Shown piece after piece: positions 26,336-34,939 of a DNA stretch of 64,000 bases. The notes beneath the pieces were generated by a model. The model had not been told where the DNA came from, did no database searches, and saw only the letters and a list, made by a program, of their open reading frames with translations. This stretch comes from Thermoleophilaceae bacterium (GTDB lineage: Bacteria > Actinomycetota > Thermoleophilia > Solirubrobacterales > Thermoleophilaceae): NCBI GenBank assembly GCA_030446485.1, contig JAUJNF010000008.1, forward strand, positions 1 to 64,000, written 5' to 3'. Numbering within the stretch: the first letter of the stretch is position 1; every line of letters starts with the position of its first letter. The translations under genes were made by a program, and so were the position numbers.

Positions 26336-27513
26336 AAGCCGTGACCTGGCAGGGCAAGCGCAACGTGCAGGTCGACAACGTGCCCGACCCGACGATCGAG
26401 CAGCCCACCGACGCGATCGTGCGCATCACCTCCACGGCCATCTGCGGCTCCGACCTGCACCTGTACGAGGTGCTCGGCCCGTTTCTCGATTCCGGAGACA
26501 TCCTCGGACACGAGCCGATGGGCATCGTCGAGGAGGTGGGCACAGGCGTCACCCACATCAAGCCGGGCGACCGTGTGGTGATCCCCTTCAACATCGCCTG
26601 CGGCCACTGCTACATGTGCGACCACGAGCTGTTCGCCCAGTGCGAGACCACCCAGACCTACGACCAGGACATGGGCGCCGCGCTCTTCGGCTACACCAAG
26701 CTCTACGGGCAGGTGCCGGGCGGGCAGGCCGAGTTCCTGCGCGTTCCCCAGGCCCAGTTCGGGCCCATCAAGGTGCCGGAGGGGACGCCCGACGAGCGCT
26801 TCCTCTACCTGTCCGACGTGCTGCCGACCTCCTGGCAGGCCGTCGACTACGCCAGCGTTCCCAAGGGCGGCAGCGTGACCGTGTTCGGGCTCGGCCCAAT
26901 CGGCCAGATGTGCGCGCGCATCGCGCAGTACCAGGGGGCCCGGGTGGTCGGCGTCGACCTCGTGCCCGAGCGCCTGGCGATGGCCCGCCGTCACGGGATC
27001 CAGGTCGTGGACGCGGCTGAGGACGACGACGTGCCCGAGATCATCCGCGGCATGACCGAGGGACGCGGCACCGACTCGGTGATCGACGCGGTCGGGATGG
27101 AGGCGCACGGATCCCCGGGGGCCAAGGCGGCCCAAACCGCCGTCGGCCTCTTGCCCGACGCCGTGGCATCGAGGGTGATGGAGACGGGCGGCGTGGACCG
27201 GTTGGCGGTGCTCAACGACTGCATCGACACCGTGCGCCGCAGCGGCACGATCTCACTGAGCGGCGTCTACGGCGGCACGGCCGACCCGCTGAACCTCCTG
27301 AAGATGTTCGACAAGGGCGTTCAGATCAGGATGGGCCAGGCCCACGTGAAGCGCTGGATCGACGACATCATGCCGCTACTGACGGGCGACGGCGACCCGC
27401 TCGGAGTCGACGACCTGGCCACCCACAGGGTGCCCCTCGACCAGGCCCCCGAGATGTACGAGAAGTTCCAGAAGAAGGAGGACGGCGCGATCAAGGTCGT
27501 GCTCAAGCCGTGA
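26332..27513 (+). CDS. Zinc-dependent alcohol/formaldehyde dehydrogenase-like
   Basis: A 393-residue medium-chain dehydrogenase. Catalytic zinc ligands are C38, H60 and E61 (AICGSD, GHEPMG); the structural zinc site is C90, C93, C96 and C104. The Rossmann motif is GLGPIGQM. A long segment after position 240 (MEAHGSPGAKAAQTAVGLLP) is characteristic of glutathione-independent formaldehyde dehydrogenase relatives. Start ATG at 26332 overlaps the upstream MBL gene as ATGA. Expected reaction: NAD-linked oxidation of an alcohol or aldehyde adduct. The last 11 bp overlap the convergent hydrolase gene. Confidence 0.9.
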   Translation: MKAVTWQGKRNVQVDNVPDPTIEQPTDAIVRITSTAICGSDLHLYEVLGPFLDSGDILGHEPMGIVEEVGTGVTHIKPGDRVVIPFNIACGHCYMCDHELFAQCETTQTYDQDMGAALFGYTKLYGQVPGGQAEFLRVPQAQFGPIKVPEGTPDERFLYLSDVLPTSWQAVDYASVPKGGSVTVFGLGPIGQMCARIAQYQGARVVGVDLVPERLAMARRHGIQVVDAAEDDDVPEIIRGMTEGRGTDSVIDAVGMEAHGSPGAKAAQTAVGLLPDAVASRVMETGGVDRLAVLNDCIDTVRRSGTISLSGVYGGTADPLNLLKMFDKGVQIRMGQAHVKRWIDDIMPLLTGDGDPLGVDDLATHRVPLDQAPEMYEKFQKKEDGAIKVVLKP

Positions 27514-28315
27514 CGCGCGCCTCCACCGAGGCCAGGAACGCCAGCACCGCCGCGTTGAACTGCTCGGCGTGCTCGAGGTTCGCTCCGTGGCCGGCGCGCT
27601 CGAGCACCGTCAGCCTGCTGCCCGGGATGAGCTCGGCGAGCTCCTTCGACTTCCAGACCGGCAGCAGGATGTCGTACTCGGCGCCGATCACGTGCACCGG
27701 CATGGCGAGGGAACCCACGCGGTCGCGACTCTCGTGGGCGGTGCTCGCCGTGAGCTGGCGCACGAACGCCTCCGGCGCCTGCGGGTGAGGGTTGGCCAGC
27801 ATCATGTTGCGCAGGAAGCTGAACCCCTCGAGGTTCTCGTAGTAGTCCTCGGTGAGACAGAGCTGGAGGAGGGTGTCGATGTGGTCCTCGCGTGACATCC
27901 GCTCCACCTGCGCGCCCCACAGCCGCGCCTTCTCGAGGGCGTAGCGTCCGCTGCCGCCCCAGGTGGCGCACAGGCTGAGCGTGCGCACCCGCTCGGGCGC
28001 GGCCAGCGCCAGCTCCTGCGAGATCGCTCCCCCCATCGAGTACCCGAGGAGGTGGAACGAGTCGAGGCCGAGATCGTCGGCGAGGGCGAGGGTGTCGGCG
28101 GCCATGTCCCTGACCCCGTAGGGGCCCTCGGCGTAGGACGACTGGCCGACGTCGCGGTTGTCGAAGACGATGGTCTGGTACTCCGCCGACCACGCGGGGA
28201 TCTGCAGCGCCCAGGCCAGGTGGTCGGCGCCAAGGCCCATGACGCACAGCAGCGGCTCGCCCTCTCCGTGGATCTCGTAGTAGAGGCGCTGGCCGTTGGC
28301 TTCGCTGAAGGACAC
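27503..28315 (-). CDS. Alpha/beta hydrolase
   Basis: A 270-residue alpha/beta hydrolase. The nucleophile elbow is GYSMGG (S93), with oxyanion region HGEGEPLLCVMGLG and catalytic His in RAGHGANLEH; the acid is likely the Asp in GAEYDILLP. Relatives include 3-oxoadipate enol-lactonase and other esterases, so the substrate is not fixed. The ATG start is followed by a typical N-terminus (SFSEANGQRLYYEIHGEG). Its 3' end overlaps the alcohol dehydrogenase tail to tail by 11 bp. Confidence 0.88.
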   Translation of the reverse strand: MSFSEANGQRLYYEIHGEGEPLLCVMGLGADHLAWALQIPAWSAEYQTIVFDNRDVGQSSYAEGPYGVRDMAADTLALADDLGLDSFHLLGYSMGGAISQELALAAPERVRTLSLCATWGGSGRYALEKARLWGAQVERMSREDHIDTLLQLCLTEDYYENLEGFSFLRNMMLANPHPQAPEAFVRQLTASTAHESRDRVGSLAMPVHVIGAEYDILLPVWKSKELAELIPGSRLTVLERAGHGANLEHAEQFNAAVLAFLASVEARVTA

Positions 28316-28387
28316 TGGATCTCCTCGTGGTCGTGGGCGAATGAGGCTACCGGGGGCAGCTCTGCCGGAGTGGGCCCGCCCGAGGGC

Positions 28388-29383
28388 TCACAGCGCGGCC
28401 AGCGTGCGTCCCGCGGCCTCGAGCTCCCGCGCGGTGCCGGCCTCGGTCACGCTGCCGAGGTCGAGCAGCCGGCGTTGGAAGAGGCCGAGCCGGTCCCTGC
28501 CCACCACCGCGTGACAGGCCACCCCGGCCTGCCGGCAGCGCGTGGCCAGCTCGCCCACCGCCTTTCCGGCAAGCGTCTGCTCGTCCAGCGAGCCCTCCCC
28601 GGTGACGACGAAGCGCGACGCGCGCATGTGCAGGTCGAAGCCGATGGCGTCGAGCACGAAGGCGGCGCCCGGCACCAACCGGGCTCCGCGGTGCGCCCAC
28701 AACCCGCCCGAGAGGCCGCCGGCGCAGCCGGTCATGGGCACGCCGGTCGGATCGCGGGGGGCGGCGCGGGCGAGCTCGGCCAGGCGCCGCTCCAGGCGTT
28801 CCACGGTGGCGGGATCGGCGCCCTTCTGCGGGCCGAACACGGAGGGTGCGCGCTCCCACGGGGTGCGCACGTCGCAGAGGACGGTGAGCGCCGGGTCGGC
28901 ACCCGCCTCGTCGAGCGCGTCAAGCGCCCCCGCGCCGCCGTCGGTGGTGGCGCTGCCGCCGACGGCCACCAGCACCGCCGTGGCGCCGCCCGCCATCGCC
29001 GCGGCGATCAGCTCGCCGGTGCCGCGCGTGGACGCCGACCACGCGTCGCGCTCCTCCTCCGCCACGCGCCCGAGGCCGCTGGCCGCCGCCGCCTCCACGA
29101 CGGCGGTGCGGCCGTCGGCAAGCAGGGCCCACGACGCCGTGATCGCCCGGCCGAGCGGATCACGCACCTCGGCCTGCCGCAGCTCGCCGCCGTGGGCGCC
29201 CACGAGCACGTCGAGCGTGCCCTCGCCGCCGTCGGCGATCGGCAGCTCCAGCGCCTCGCGGCCACCCGAGCGCAGGCCGCGTGCCACGGCGGCGGCCACC
29301 GCACCGGCGTCAAACGTTCCCTTGAAGCTGTCGGGCGCCACGAGCACCGGCGCCCCGCGCCAGGGGTCCGGGGCGGCGATCAA
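28388..29383 (-). CDS. Glycerate 2-kinase (GlxK type)
   Basis: A 331-residue glycerate kinase of the GarK/GlxK family, phosphorylating glycerate from the photorespiration/glyoxylate or serine routes. Family features: APDSFKGTFDAGAVAAA near the start, PIADGGEGTLD, GGSATTDGGAG, and GEGSLDEQTLAGKAVGELA close to the C-terminus. The TTG start at 29383 overlaps the stop of the macro-domain gene as TTGA, so the two are probably translationally coupled. It is a little shorter than most members (about 370-380 residues), mainly through fewer residues at both ends. Confidence 0.85.
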   Translation of the reverse strand: MIAAPDPWRGAPVLVAPDSFKGTFDAGAVAAAVARGLRSGGREALELPIADGGEGTLDVLVGAHGGELRQAEVRDPLGRAITASWALLADGRTAVVEAAAASGLGRVAEEERDAWSASTRGTGELIAAAMAGGATAVLVAVGGSATTDGGAGALDALDEAGADPALTVLCDVRTPWERAPSVFGPQKGADPATVERLERRLAELARAAPRDPTGVPMTGCAGGLSGGLWAHRGARLVPGAAFVLDAIGFDLHMRASRFVVTGEGSLDEQTLAGKAVGELATRCRQAGVACHAVVGRDRLGLFQRRLLDLGSVTEAGTARELEAAGRTLAAL

Positions 29384-29880
29384 GCCGCCGCGACAGCCGC
29401 CGCGAACGCGCGCTCGGCCTCCTCGCCGTGCACCGCGAACACCACCCGCTCGAGCACCCCCGAGTGCCGGCACGCCGCGCCCACCATGAGCGCCGCGGCC
29501 TCGTCGACGGGGAAGCGGCCGACGCCGGTCCCGAACGCCACCAGCGCCAGCGACCGGCAGCCGAGCCGCTCCGCCACGGCCAGCGTGGCCTCGGTGGCCC
29601 GCCGGATGATGTCCGCCGAGGTCGGGCCGCCGAGCTCCATCGTCGCGGCGTGGATCACCCAGCGGGCCGGCATGTCGCCCGCCGTGGTCTCGACCGCCTC
29701 GCCGAGGCCGATCGGCGCGCGCGCGTCGGACTCCCTCTGCACCTCGGGGCCGCCCGCCCGGCTGATGGCCGCGGCCACCCCGCCCCCGTGCCTCAGCTCG
29801 GTGTTGGCGGCGTTGGCGATCGCGTCGACCTCGAGGGTCGTGACGTCGGCTACGGCGACCTCCAGCTCCGGCACGTCCAT
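29380..29880 (-). CDS. Macro-domain ADP-ribose-binding protein
   Basis: A 166-residue single macro domain. The ADP-ribose pocket signature NAANTELRHGGGVAAAISRAGG is present, with GEAVETTAGDMPARWVIHA and LVAFGTGVGRFPVDEAA. Such proteins remove or bind ADP-ribose on proteins or act on O-acetyl-ADP-ribose. A strong GAGGAGG lies just before the ATG at 29880. The GTG at 29874 has better spacing and the reading from 29913 is less likely. It is co-directional with and overlaps the glycerate kinase gene. Confidence 0.88.
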   Translation of the reverse strand: MDVPELEVAVADVTTLEVDAIANAANTELRHGGGVAAAISRAGGPEVQRESDARAPIGLGEAVETTAGDMPARWVIHAATMELGGPTSADIIRRATEATLAVAERLGCRSLALVAFGTGVGRFPVDEAAALMVGAACRHSGVLERVVFAVHGEEAERAFAAAVAAA

Positions 29881-29946
29881 GTCCTCCTCGCCTCGATGGA
29901 CCGCGGCGACCACAGCCCCGTCAGACGCGGCCGTGAATCAAATCAT

Positions 29947-31131
29947 CTAGCGGTTGCCGAGCCGGCTGCGCGTGCAGGCCACCGCGCCGCCGGGACCGGC
30001 GAGCCTGGATATATGACCCTGGCCCGACCCGACGTACAGCCCGCCGCACGCGTCCTCGCCGAACGTTCTCGGGCTCACGACGGCGATCCCCGTACCGGCG
30101 TCGCCCGATGCCGCGGGCGCGGCGAGTGCGGCGGAGCGGATCTCCCCGTCGCAGAAGTCGGTGTACACGTAGCGCCCGAAGAGGGAGGTCAGCGAGCGAT
30201 CGCGCACCACGTAGCCGCCGATGATCGAGCAGTTCTGGGGATGCAGGCGCTCGAGCACCGGGAGCACGTGCCCCGGCGCCTCGCACGACTTGAAGCGCTG
30301 ACGGCCCTCGAAGCAGCTCCAGCCGAAGTTGCCCCCGCGTCCCCGGCCCTGCGTCGTTGGCACGAAGTCGACCTCCTCCACGGCTCCGGCCCCGACGTCG
30401 CCGACGGTGAGGTCGCCGTTGCGGCGGTCGAACGAGAAGCGGAACGGATTGCGGAACCCGTACGCCCAGATCTCCGGACGGGCGCCCGCGACGCTCACGA
30501 AGGGGTTGTCCGCCGGCACGCTGTAGCGCCTGCCGCCCCGGGCCCGCGGGTCGACCCTGAGGATCTTCCCGAGCAGGGTGTCGAGGCCCTGGCCACGGCC
30601 GAACGGATCGCCCTGGCTGCCGCCGTCACCAATCGAGGCGTACAGCAGTCCGTCGGGGCCGAAGTGCAGCTGGCCGCCGTTGTGGTTGCCGAACTGAGAG
30701 TGCTCCTGGAAGAGCACCCGGCGCCGCGAGCCGCGGACGGCACGGTTGGCGTTGGTGGTGGAGCGACGGAACTCGTCGACGCGCACATCGCCACCACGAT
30801 CGGTGTAGAAGACGTAGAAGCGGCGGGAGCGCGCGTAGTCGGGCGCGAACGCCAGCGACAGCAGACCGCGCTCACCGCCGGCCTGGACGAGGCCGGTGAT
30901 GTCGAGGAAGGGCGCGCGAAGCAGCCTGCCGTCGCGCACGACCCGCACCCGGCCCTCCTGCTCAACGACGAACAGCCGGCGCGGGTCCTGCGGTGGCGAC
31001 CTGATCTCGGTCGGGTCGACGACGGTGGCGACCCGCCTGAGCCTGACGTCATCGCCCGGTGCCGCCGCCGCCGGAGCGGCGACCACGGCGAGCACTATCG
31101 CGGCGACGAGGGCTGCGCGGCGAACAATCAC
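29947..31131 (-). CDS. Secreted PQQ-type glucose/sorbosone dehydrogenase
   Basis: A 394-residue secreted beta-propeller with a signal peptide (about residues 1-24, ending AAPAAAA). Family features are RRLFVVEQEGRVRVV, RGLLSLAFAPDY, the active-site region FGNHNGGQLHFGPDGLLYASIGDGG and WAYGFRNPFRFSFD. The expected role is periplasmic/extracellular oxidation of sugars with PQQ as cofactor; the window has no PQQ synthesis genes. A short divergent promoter region (about 38 bp) separates it from the DMT transporter. Confidence 0.88.
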   Translation of the reverse strand: MIVRRAALVAAIVLAVVAAPAAAAPGDDVRLRRVATVVDPTEIRSPPQDPRRLFVVEQEGRVRVVRDGRLLRAPFLDITGLVQAGGERGLLSLAFAPDYARSRRFYVFYTDRGGDVRVDEFRRSTTNANRAVRGSRRRVLFQEHSQFGNHNGGQLHFGPDGLLYASIGDGGSQGDPFGRGQGLDTLLGKILRVDPRARGGRRYSVPADNPFVSVAGARPEIWAYGFRNPFRFSFDRRNGDLTVGDVGAGAVEEVDFVPTTQGRGRGGNFGWSCFEGRQRFKSCEAPGHVLPVLERLHPQNCSIIGGYVVRDRSLTSLFGRYVYTDFCDGEIRSAALAAPAASGDAGTGIAVVSPRTFGEDACGGLYVGSGQGHISRLAGPGGAVACTRSRLGNR

Positions 31132-31169
31132 CAGGGGAACGGTAGCGGCGCGGCTACGCTGCGCGGGCG

Positions 31170-32039
31170 GTGAGCGCCTCGGTCCAGATCGGGCTGCTGT
31201 TCGCCGTCGGCACCGCGTTCGCGTCGATCGTCGGCTTCCTCTTCAAGCAGCGCGGGGCGGTCGAGTCGCCCGCGGTGGAGTGGCGCCGACCGCTCGCCAC
31301 CTCGCTGGCGCTGTTCCGGTCGCGCTGGTACGTGCTCGGGATCGTCATTGCCACCGCCTCGTGGGGGCTCCACGTCACCGCCCTGTCGCTCGCGCCCATC
31401 ACGCTGGTGCAGTCGGTGATCGCCGGCGGCCTGGTGCTGCTCACCGTGATCGCCGACCGCCTGTTCGGCATGAGGGTCACCCGCCGCGAGTGGATCGGCG
31501 TGGCGGCCTGCGCCGCGGGCCTCGCCTTCCTCGCCGCCACGCTCGACGGCGCGGCGGGCAGCGCCCACAGCGACTACGCGGTGCCCACGCTGGCCCTCTA
31601 CGTGACGGCCGGCCTCGGGCTCGGCGCGGCGGCCGCGGCCCACGGCTGGCGGCCGGGCACCGGCGGAATCGCCCTGGCGGCCTCGGCCGGGCTGATCTGG
31701 GGTGCCTCCGACGTCGCGATCAAGGCCCAGAGCGACGACCTCGATCGCGGCCTGCTCGTTCTGGCTCACCCGCTCACGCTCGTGATCGTCGTGCTGTCGG
31801 CGGCGGGGCTGGTGGTGTCGAGCCGCAGCCTTCAGATCGGCAAGGCCGTGCCGGTGATCGCCGTCACGAGTGCGGCGGCCAACCTGACCACGATCGCCTC
31901 AGGACCGATCGTCTTCGGGGAGCCGCTGCCCGACGACGCGCTCGGCCTGACCGTCCGGCTGCTCGCCTTTGCGCTGGTGATCGTGGCCGCGGCGCTCACT
32001 CCGGGGCCGGTGCGGGTGGCCGCTGGCGCTGCGCGCTAA
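31170..32039 (+). CDS. DMT/EamA-family transporter
   Basis: A 289-residue membrane protein with about nine to ten predicted helices and internal twofold similarity (GVAACAAGLAFLA and later AALTPGP regions), as in drug/metabolite transporters. SLAPITLVQSVIAGG is typical of the EamA repeat. Substrate and direction are unknown. The GTG start has no clear Shine-Dalgarno. It is followed by a repeat-bearing gap and a convergent gene. Confidence 0.85.
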   Translation: MSASVQIGLLFAVGTAFASIVGFLFKQRGAVESPAVEWRRPLATSLALFRSRWYVLGIVIATASWGLHVTALSLAPITLVQSVIAGGLVLLTVIADRLFGMRVTRREWIGVAACAAGLAFLAATLDGAAGSAHSDYAVPTLALYVTAGLGLGAAAAAHGWRPGTGGIALAASAGLIWGASDVAIKAQSDDLDRGLLVLAHPLTLVIVVLSAAGLVVSSRSLQIGKAVPVIAVTSAAANLTTIASGPIVFGEPLPDDALGLTVRLLAFALVIVAAALTPGPVRVAAGAAR

Positions 32040-32043
32040 CGGC

Positions 32044-32064
32044 CGGTGGACGGTGCACGGTGGA
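32044..32064. repeat. Three tandem heptamers
   Basis: CGGTGGA, CGGTGCA, CGGTGGA in succession, just after the DMT transporter stop. Same 7-base period as the repeat at 14987-15058 but a different core. Function unknown. Confidence 0.55.
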
Positions 32065-32081
32065 CAGGTCTCGGCTAAGTC

Positions 32082-32128
32082 ACCGCGCCGCCACCGCCGG
32101 TTGCCCCCTACCGCGCCGCCACCGCCGG
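32082..32128. repeat. 19-bp direct repeat at a gene end
   Basis: Two exact copies of ACCGCGCCGCCACCGCCGG (32082-32100 and 32110-32128), 28 bp apart. The second covers the stop and last codons of the large membrane protein gene. It could be a slippage duplication. Confidence 0.6.
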
Positions 32129-34027
32129 CCGCTGCGTCGTGCGCTTCGGGCTTGCCGGTGGCCGCCGCTCCGGTGAGCGCCTGCCCGCCGTCTTCTCCAT
32201 CCTCGTCAACCCCCAGGCGAGCAGGGCGAGCAGGCTCAGCGCGATCGCCAGCACCACACCGTAGCCGGCCACCGAGAGCCACGGTGCCGCGTCCTTGGCC
32301 TCGCGCTGGAGGATCAGCTTGTCGTCCACGAACTCACGCGTGAAGCTGCTCGCGGCGGGGACCTCCTTGGCGGGTATGGCCCGATCCTCGGGAAGGTAGA
32401 CCGGTACCGCCTGGAGGGAGTCGCCGCCGTGCAGGCGGATCAGCGACTTCCATTCGCCGTGGACGGGGATCGGCCTGGTGGTGCGCCAGGTGCCGTCGGG
32501 GGCGCGCTCGAGGCGGTCGACGGCGAAGCCGCCGCCCTGCCACGACGTCGCGGTCAGCCACTCCTTGTCCGACGCCGCGCTCGGCGGGTCCACGGCCACG
32601 GTGGCGTTCACCATCCGCTCGGGGCCGCCGCCCGCCTCCTCCAGCGTCACGCGTGCCGAGATGCCCGGGTCGGGCGTCTGGATCAGCCCGTAGCCGACCA
32701 CCGCCGCGACCGCGAGAGCGGCGAACGCGGGCACGGCCGCGTGGGGGCGCGGCAGCGGGCGTCGCTCGCCCTCTGCGGAGAGGGCGCGCCCGATGAACCC
32801 GCCCACCACACCGGCGGCCACCGCTGTGACGAACCCCAGGAGGGCCGCCTCCGGCAGCAGGGCCGTGGGCCACGGGAGGGGCATCCACACGTGCGACCAG
32901 CCCCATTCCGCAGCCAGGCCGACGGTGCCGATGAGCGCCCCCGCCACCGCGCCGAAGGCCAGGGGCCGCCTGGTGGTCATCTTCAGGGCCACGAGCTCGA
33001 CGAGCACCGCCTCGACGATGTAGAGCGGCAGGTGCGGGGTGGTCTGGCCCAGGACCGGTCCGACGATCAGGGCCACCAGGCCGCGGATGGCGATGAAGAG
33101 CGCCACCGCCACGAGGGCCCCGCCGCGACCGGCCCACAGCCGGGCGGTCACGAGCGCGATGCCGGCTGCCAGCGCGATCAGGACCGGCTGGAAGAGGAAG
33201 CGGAACTGCGGCACGCCGAAGTCGAACTCGGCCTGGAAGGTCGACAGGCCGATGAGGAAGCCGCCGATGAGCGCCGCGTGCTGCACCGCGAGCAGTTTGG
33301 GCTCCGGCCCTGGGCGCGCCGTCTCCGGCGCGGCGCGCCGGGCGCGCACTCCCTCGACCATCAGCACGGCCCGGCCGACCAGTGTGAGCGCCGCACCGCC
33401 GATGAGCATGAGGTGGGTCGGCCCCCAGAGGGTCACGTCCTGGCCAAACAGCCGGTGCCAGAAGTCGTCGAGCGGGAAGCCCGACAGGGAGAAGGCCGCG
33501 CATGCGGTGAGGAGCACGCCGCCGAGCGGTGCGTGCCAGTCGCGCGTTATGCGCACGGCGCTCGGACCCGGCCGCTCGGTGGGCATGACCATGGCAAGCA
33601 CGCCCGCCACGAAGCATCCGAACAGGCCCGCGAGGATGAGGTAGTGCGCCGGGTTGGCGAGCGGGCCGGCGTCGCGCCCGTCGTCGATGTGCATCGAGAT
33701 GTCCCAGTACATGCCGAGCAGCGCCACCACCAGCGCCAGCGCGCTCAAGATCCCCGGCAGGGCCGCCCAGCCCGGCATGCCCATCCGCCGCTCGGCCGCC
33801 GCGCCGGCCCTCGCGAGCAGTGTCGTGCGCCCACTTCGGTGCGCAATAGCAAGCGCGAGCAACAGGGTCGTGAGCAACAGCGCCCCGCCGGTGGCGAGCA
33901 CGATCTCGCCGATCGCGGCACCTCCGGCCGGCTCCTCCCCGGCGACATCGGCGGAGGCGACTCCGGGGACGAGCAGCATGGTCAAGGCGCTCATCAGGGC
34001 CAGTGCGACGCGGCGGGGGAAGATCAA
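32108..34027 (-). CDS. Large polytopic membrane protein
   Basis: A 639-residue protein with an N-terminal signal-like segment (ends GVASA), around 12-13 predicted membrane helices spanning most of the sequence, a roughly 150-residue extracytoplasmic region near the C-terminus (about 440-590) and a final helix. I do not recognise a family. The TTG at 34027 is chosen because GAGGAGG lies just upstream; the longer reading from 34099 crosses the operator-like palindrome. Divergent from a MerR regulator with a shared regulatory region, so that regulator may control it. Confidence 0.75.
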   Translation of the reverse strand: MIFPRRVALALMSALTMLLVPGVASADVAGEEPAGGAAIGEIVLATGGALLLTTLLLALAIAHRSGRTTLLARAGAAAERRMGMPGWAALPGILSALALVVALLGMYWDISMHIDDGRDAGPLANPAHYLILAGLFGCFVAGVLAMVMPTERPGPSAVRITRDWHAPLGGVLLTACAAFSLSGFPLDDFWHRLFGQDVTLWGPTHLMLIGGAALTLVGRAVLMVEGVRARRAAPETARPGPEPKLLAVQHAALIGGFLIGLSTFQAEFDFGVPQFRFLFQPVLIALAAGIALVTARLWAGRGGALVAVALFIAIRGLVALIVGPVLGQTTPHLPLYIVEAVLVELVALKMTTRRPLAFGAVAGALIGTVGLAAEWGWSHVWMPLPWPTALLPEAALLGFVTAVAAGVVGGFIGRALSAEGERRPLPRPHAAVPAFAALAVAAVVGYGLIQTPDPGISARVTLEEAGGGPERMVNATVAVDPPSAASDKEWLTATSWQGGGFAVDRLERAPDGTWRTTRPIPVHGEWKSLIRLHGGDSLQAVPVYLPEDRAIPAKEVPAASSFTREFVDDKLILQREAKDAAPWLSVAGYGVVLAIALSLLALLAWGLTRMEKTAGRRSPERRPPASPKRTTQRPAVAAR

Positions 34028-34090
34028 GGTGGCCTCCTCGAGGGTGGTGGCCGAGCGGCAGTCGAGCCGACCGGTCGATGACACCAAGCA

Positions 34091-34114
34091 ATGTAACACA
34101 AATCGGTGTTACAT
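34091..34114. promoter_or_regulatory. 24-bp palindromic operator
   Basis: Perfect inverted repeat: ATGTAACAC (34091-34099), spacer AAATCG, GTGTTACAT (34106-34114). It is markedly AT-richer than its surroundings and sits midway between two divergent genes (starts at 34027 and 34139), the second a MerR-family regulator. The symmetry is that of a dimer-binding operator. Confidence 0.75.
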
Positions 34115-34124
34115 CAACTGTGAG

Positions 34125-34130
34125 TAAGAT
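34125..34130 (+). promoter_or_regulatory. Putative -10 element, leaderless MerR gene
   Basis: TAAGAT fits a -10 box and lies only 8 bases before the ATG at 34139, while no Shine-Dalgarno is present in that interval. A leaderless transcript is the simplest reading. Confidence 0.4.
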
Positions 34131-34138
34131 CACCGTCG

Positions 34139-34939
34139 ATGGAGGAGAGCAATGGGAGCGCCGGCCTCACCATCGAGGAGCTCGCCCAGCGCACCGGCAT
34201 GACCGTGCGCAACATCAGGGCGCACCAGTCACGCGGGCTGCTGCCCCCGCCCGCTGTACGCGCCCGCACCGGCTACTACGGCCCCGAGCACGTGGCGCGG
34301 CTGCAGCTGATCAGCGAGATGCAGGGTGACGGCTACAACCTCACCGCCATCAAGCGGCTCCTCGAGGGCGCGCAGCGCTCCGGTGAGGAGGTGCTCGGCT
34401 TCGCGAGGACGCTGATGGCGCCCTTCGAAGACGAGCAGGCGGAGATCGTCGACCTGGAGGAGCTCGCCGCTCGCTGGGACGGAGTCGCCGACCCCAAGCT
34501 GCTGCGCCGGCTGGAGAAGTTGGGGCTGCTCCTTTCCCTCGGCGAGGGCCGTTACGAGCTCACGAGCGCGACCCTCACCCGGGCCGGGCGCGAGGTCCGC
34601 GACCTCGGTGTGCCGATGGAGCACGTGCTGGACCTGGCCGAGCACATCCAGCGCCACTCGGAGAGCGTCGCGCGCAGCTTCGTCCGCCTCTTCCTCGAGC
34701 AGGTGTGGAAGCCGTTCGACGATGCCGGGCGGCCGGAGGAGCAGTGGCCCGAGGTGCGGGAGGCTCTCGAGCGCCTGCGGCCGCTGGCCTCGGAGACGCT
34801 GCTGGCCTTCTTCCACAGGACGATGACGGCCGAGGTGGAGCAGGCCTTCGGGAAGGCGCTCGAGCGGACGGGCAAGCGGTCGTCCAAGGGCCCCGGCAGG
34901 AGGCGCTCGTCCCGCCGCGGCGGCCCCGTCAGTTCGTGA
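34139..34939 (+). CDS. MerR-family transcriptional regulator
   Basis: A 266-residue regulator. The N-terminal winged helix (about 9-75) has the MerR signature LTIEELAQRTGMTVRNIRAHQSRGLLPPP, followed by a tyrosine-rich wing (RTGYYGPEHVARLQLI). A long helical C-terminal region (about 100-240) is probably for dimerisation or effector binding; no Cys-based metal site is seen, so it is not a mercury-type sensor. It is divergent from the large membrane protein with an intervening palindrome. Its last 11 bp overlap the convergent DNA ligase gene. Confidence 0.9.
   Translation: MEESNGSAGLTIEELAQRTGMTVRNIRAHQSRGLLPPPAVRARTGYYGPEHVARLQLISEMQGDGYNLTAIKRLLEGAQRSGEEVLGFARTLMAPFEDEQAEIVDLEELAARWDGVADPKLLRRLEKLGLLLSLGEGRYELTSATLTRAGREVRDLGVPMEHVLDLAEHIQRHSESVARSFVRLFLEQVWKPFDDAGRPEEQWPEVREALERLRPLASETLLAFFHRTMTAEVEQAFGKALERTGKRSSKGPGRRRSSRRGGPVSS

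Noticed and set aside
28052-29950. 632-residue plus-strand frame over the hydrolase, glycerate kinase and macro genes
   Set aside because: It is antisense to three well-recognised genes and has no family signature.
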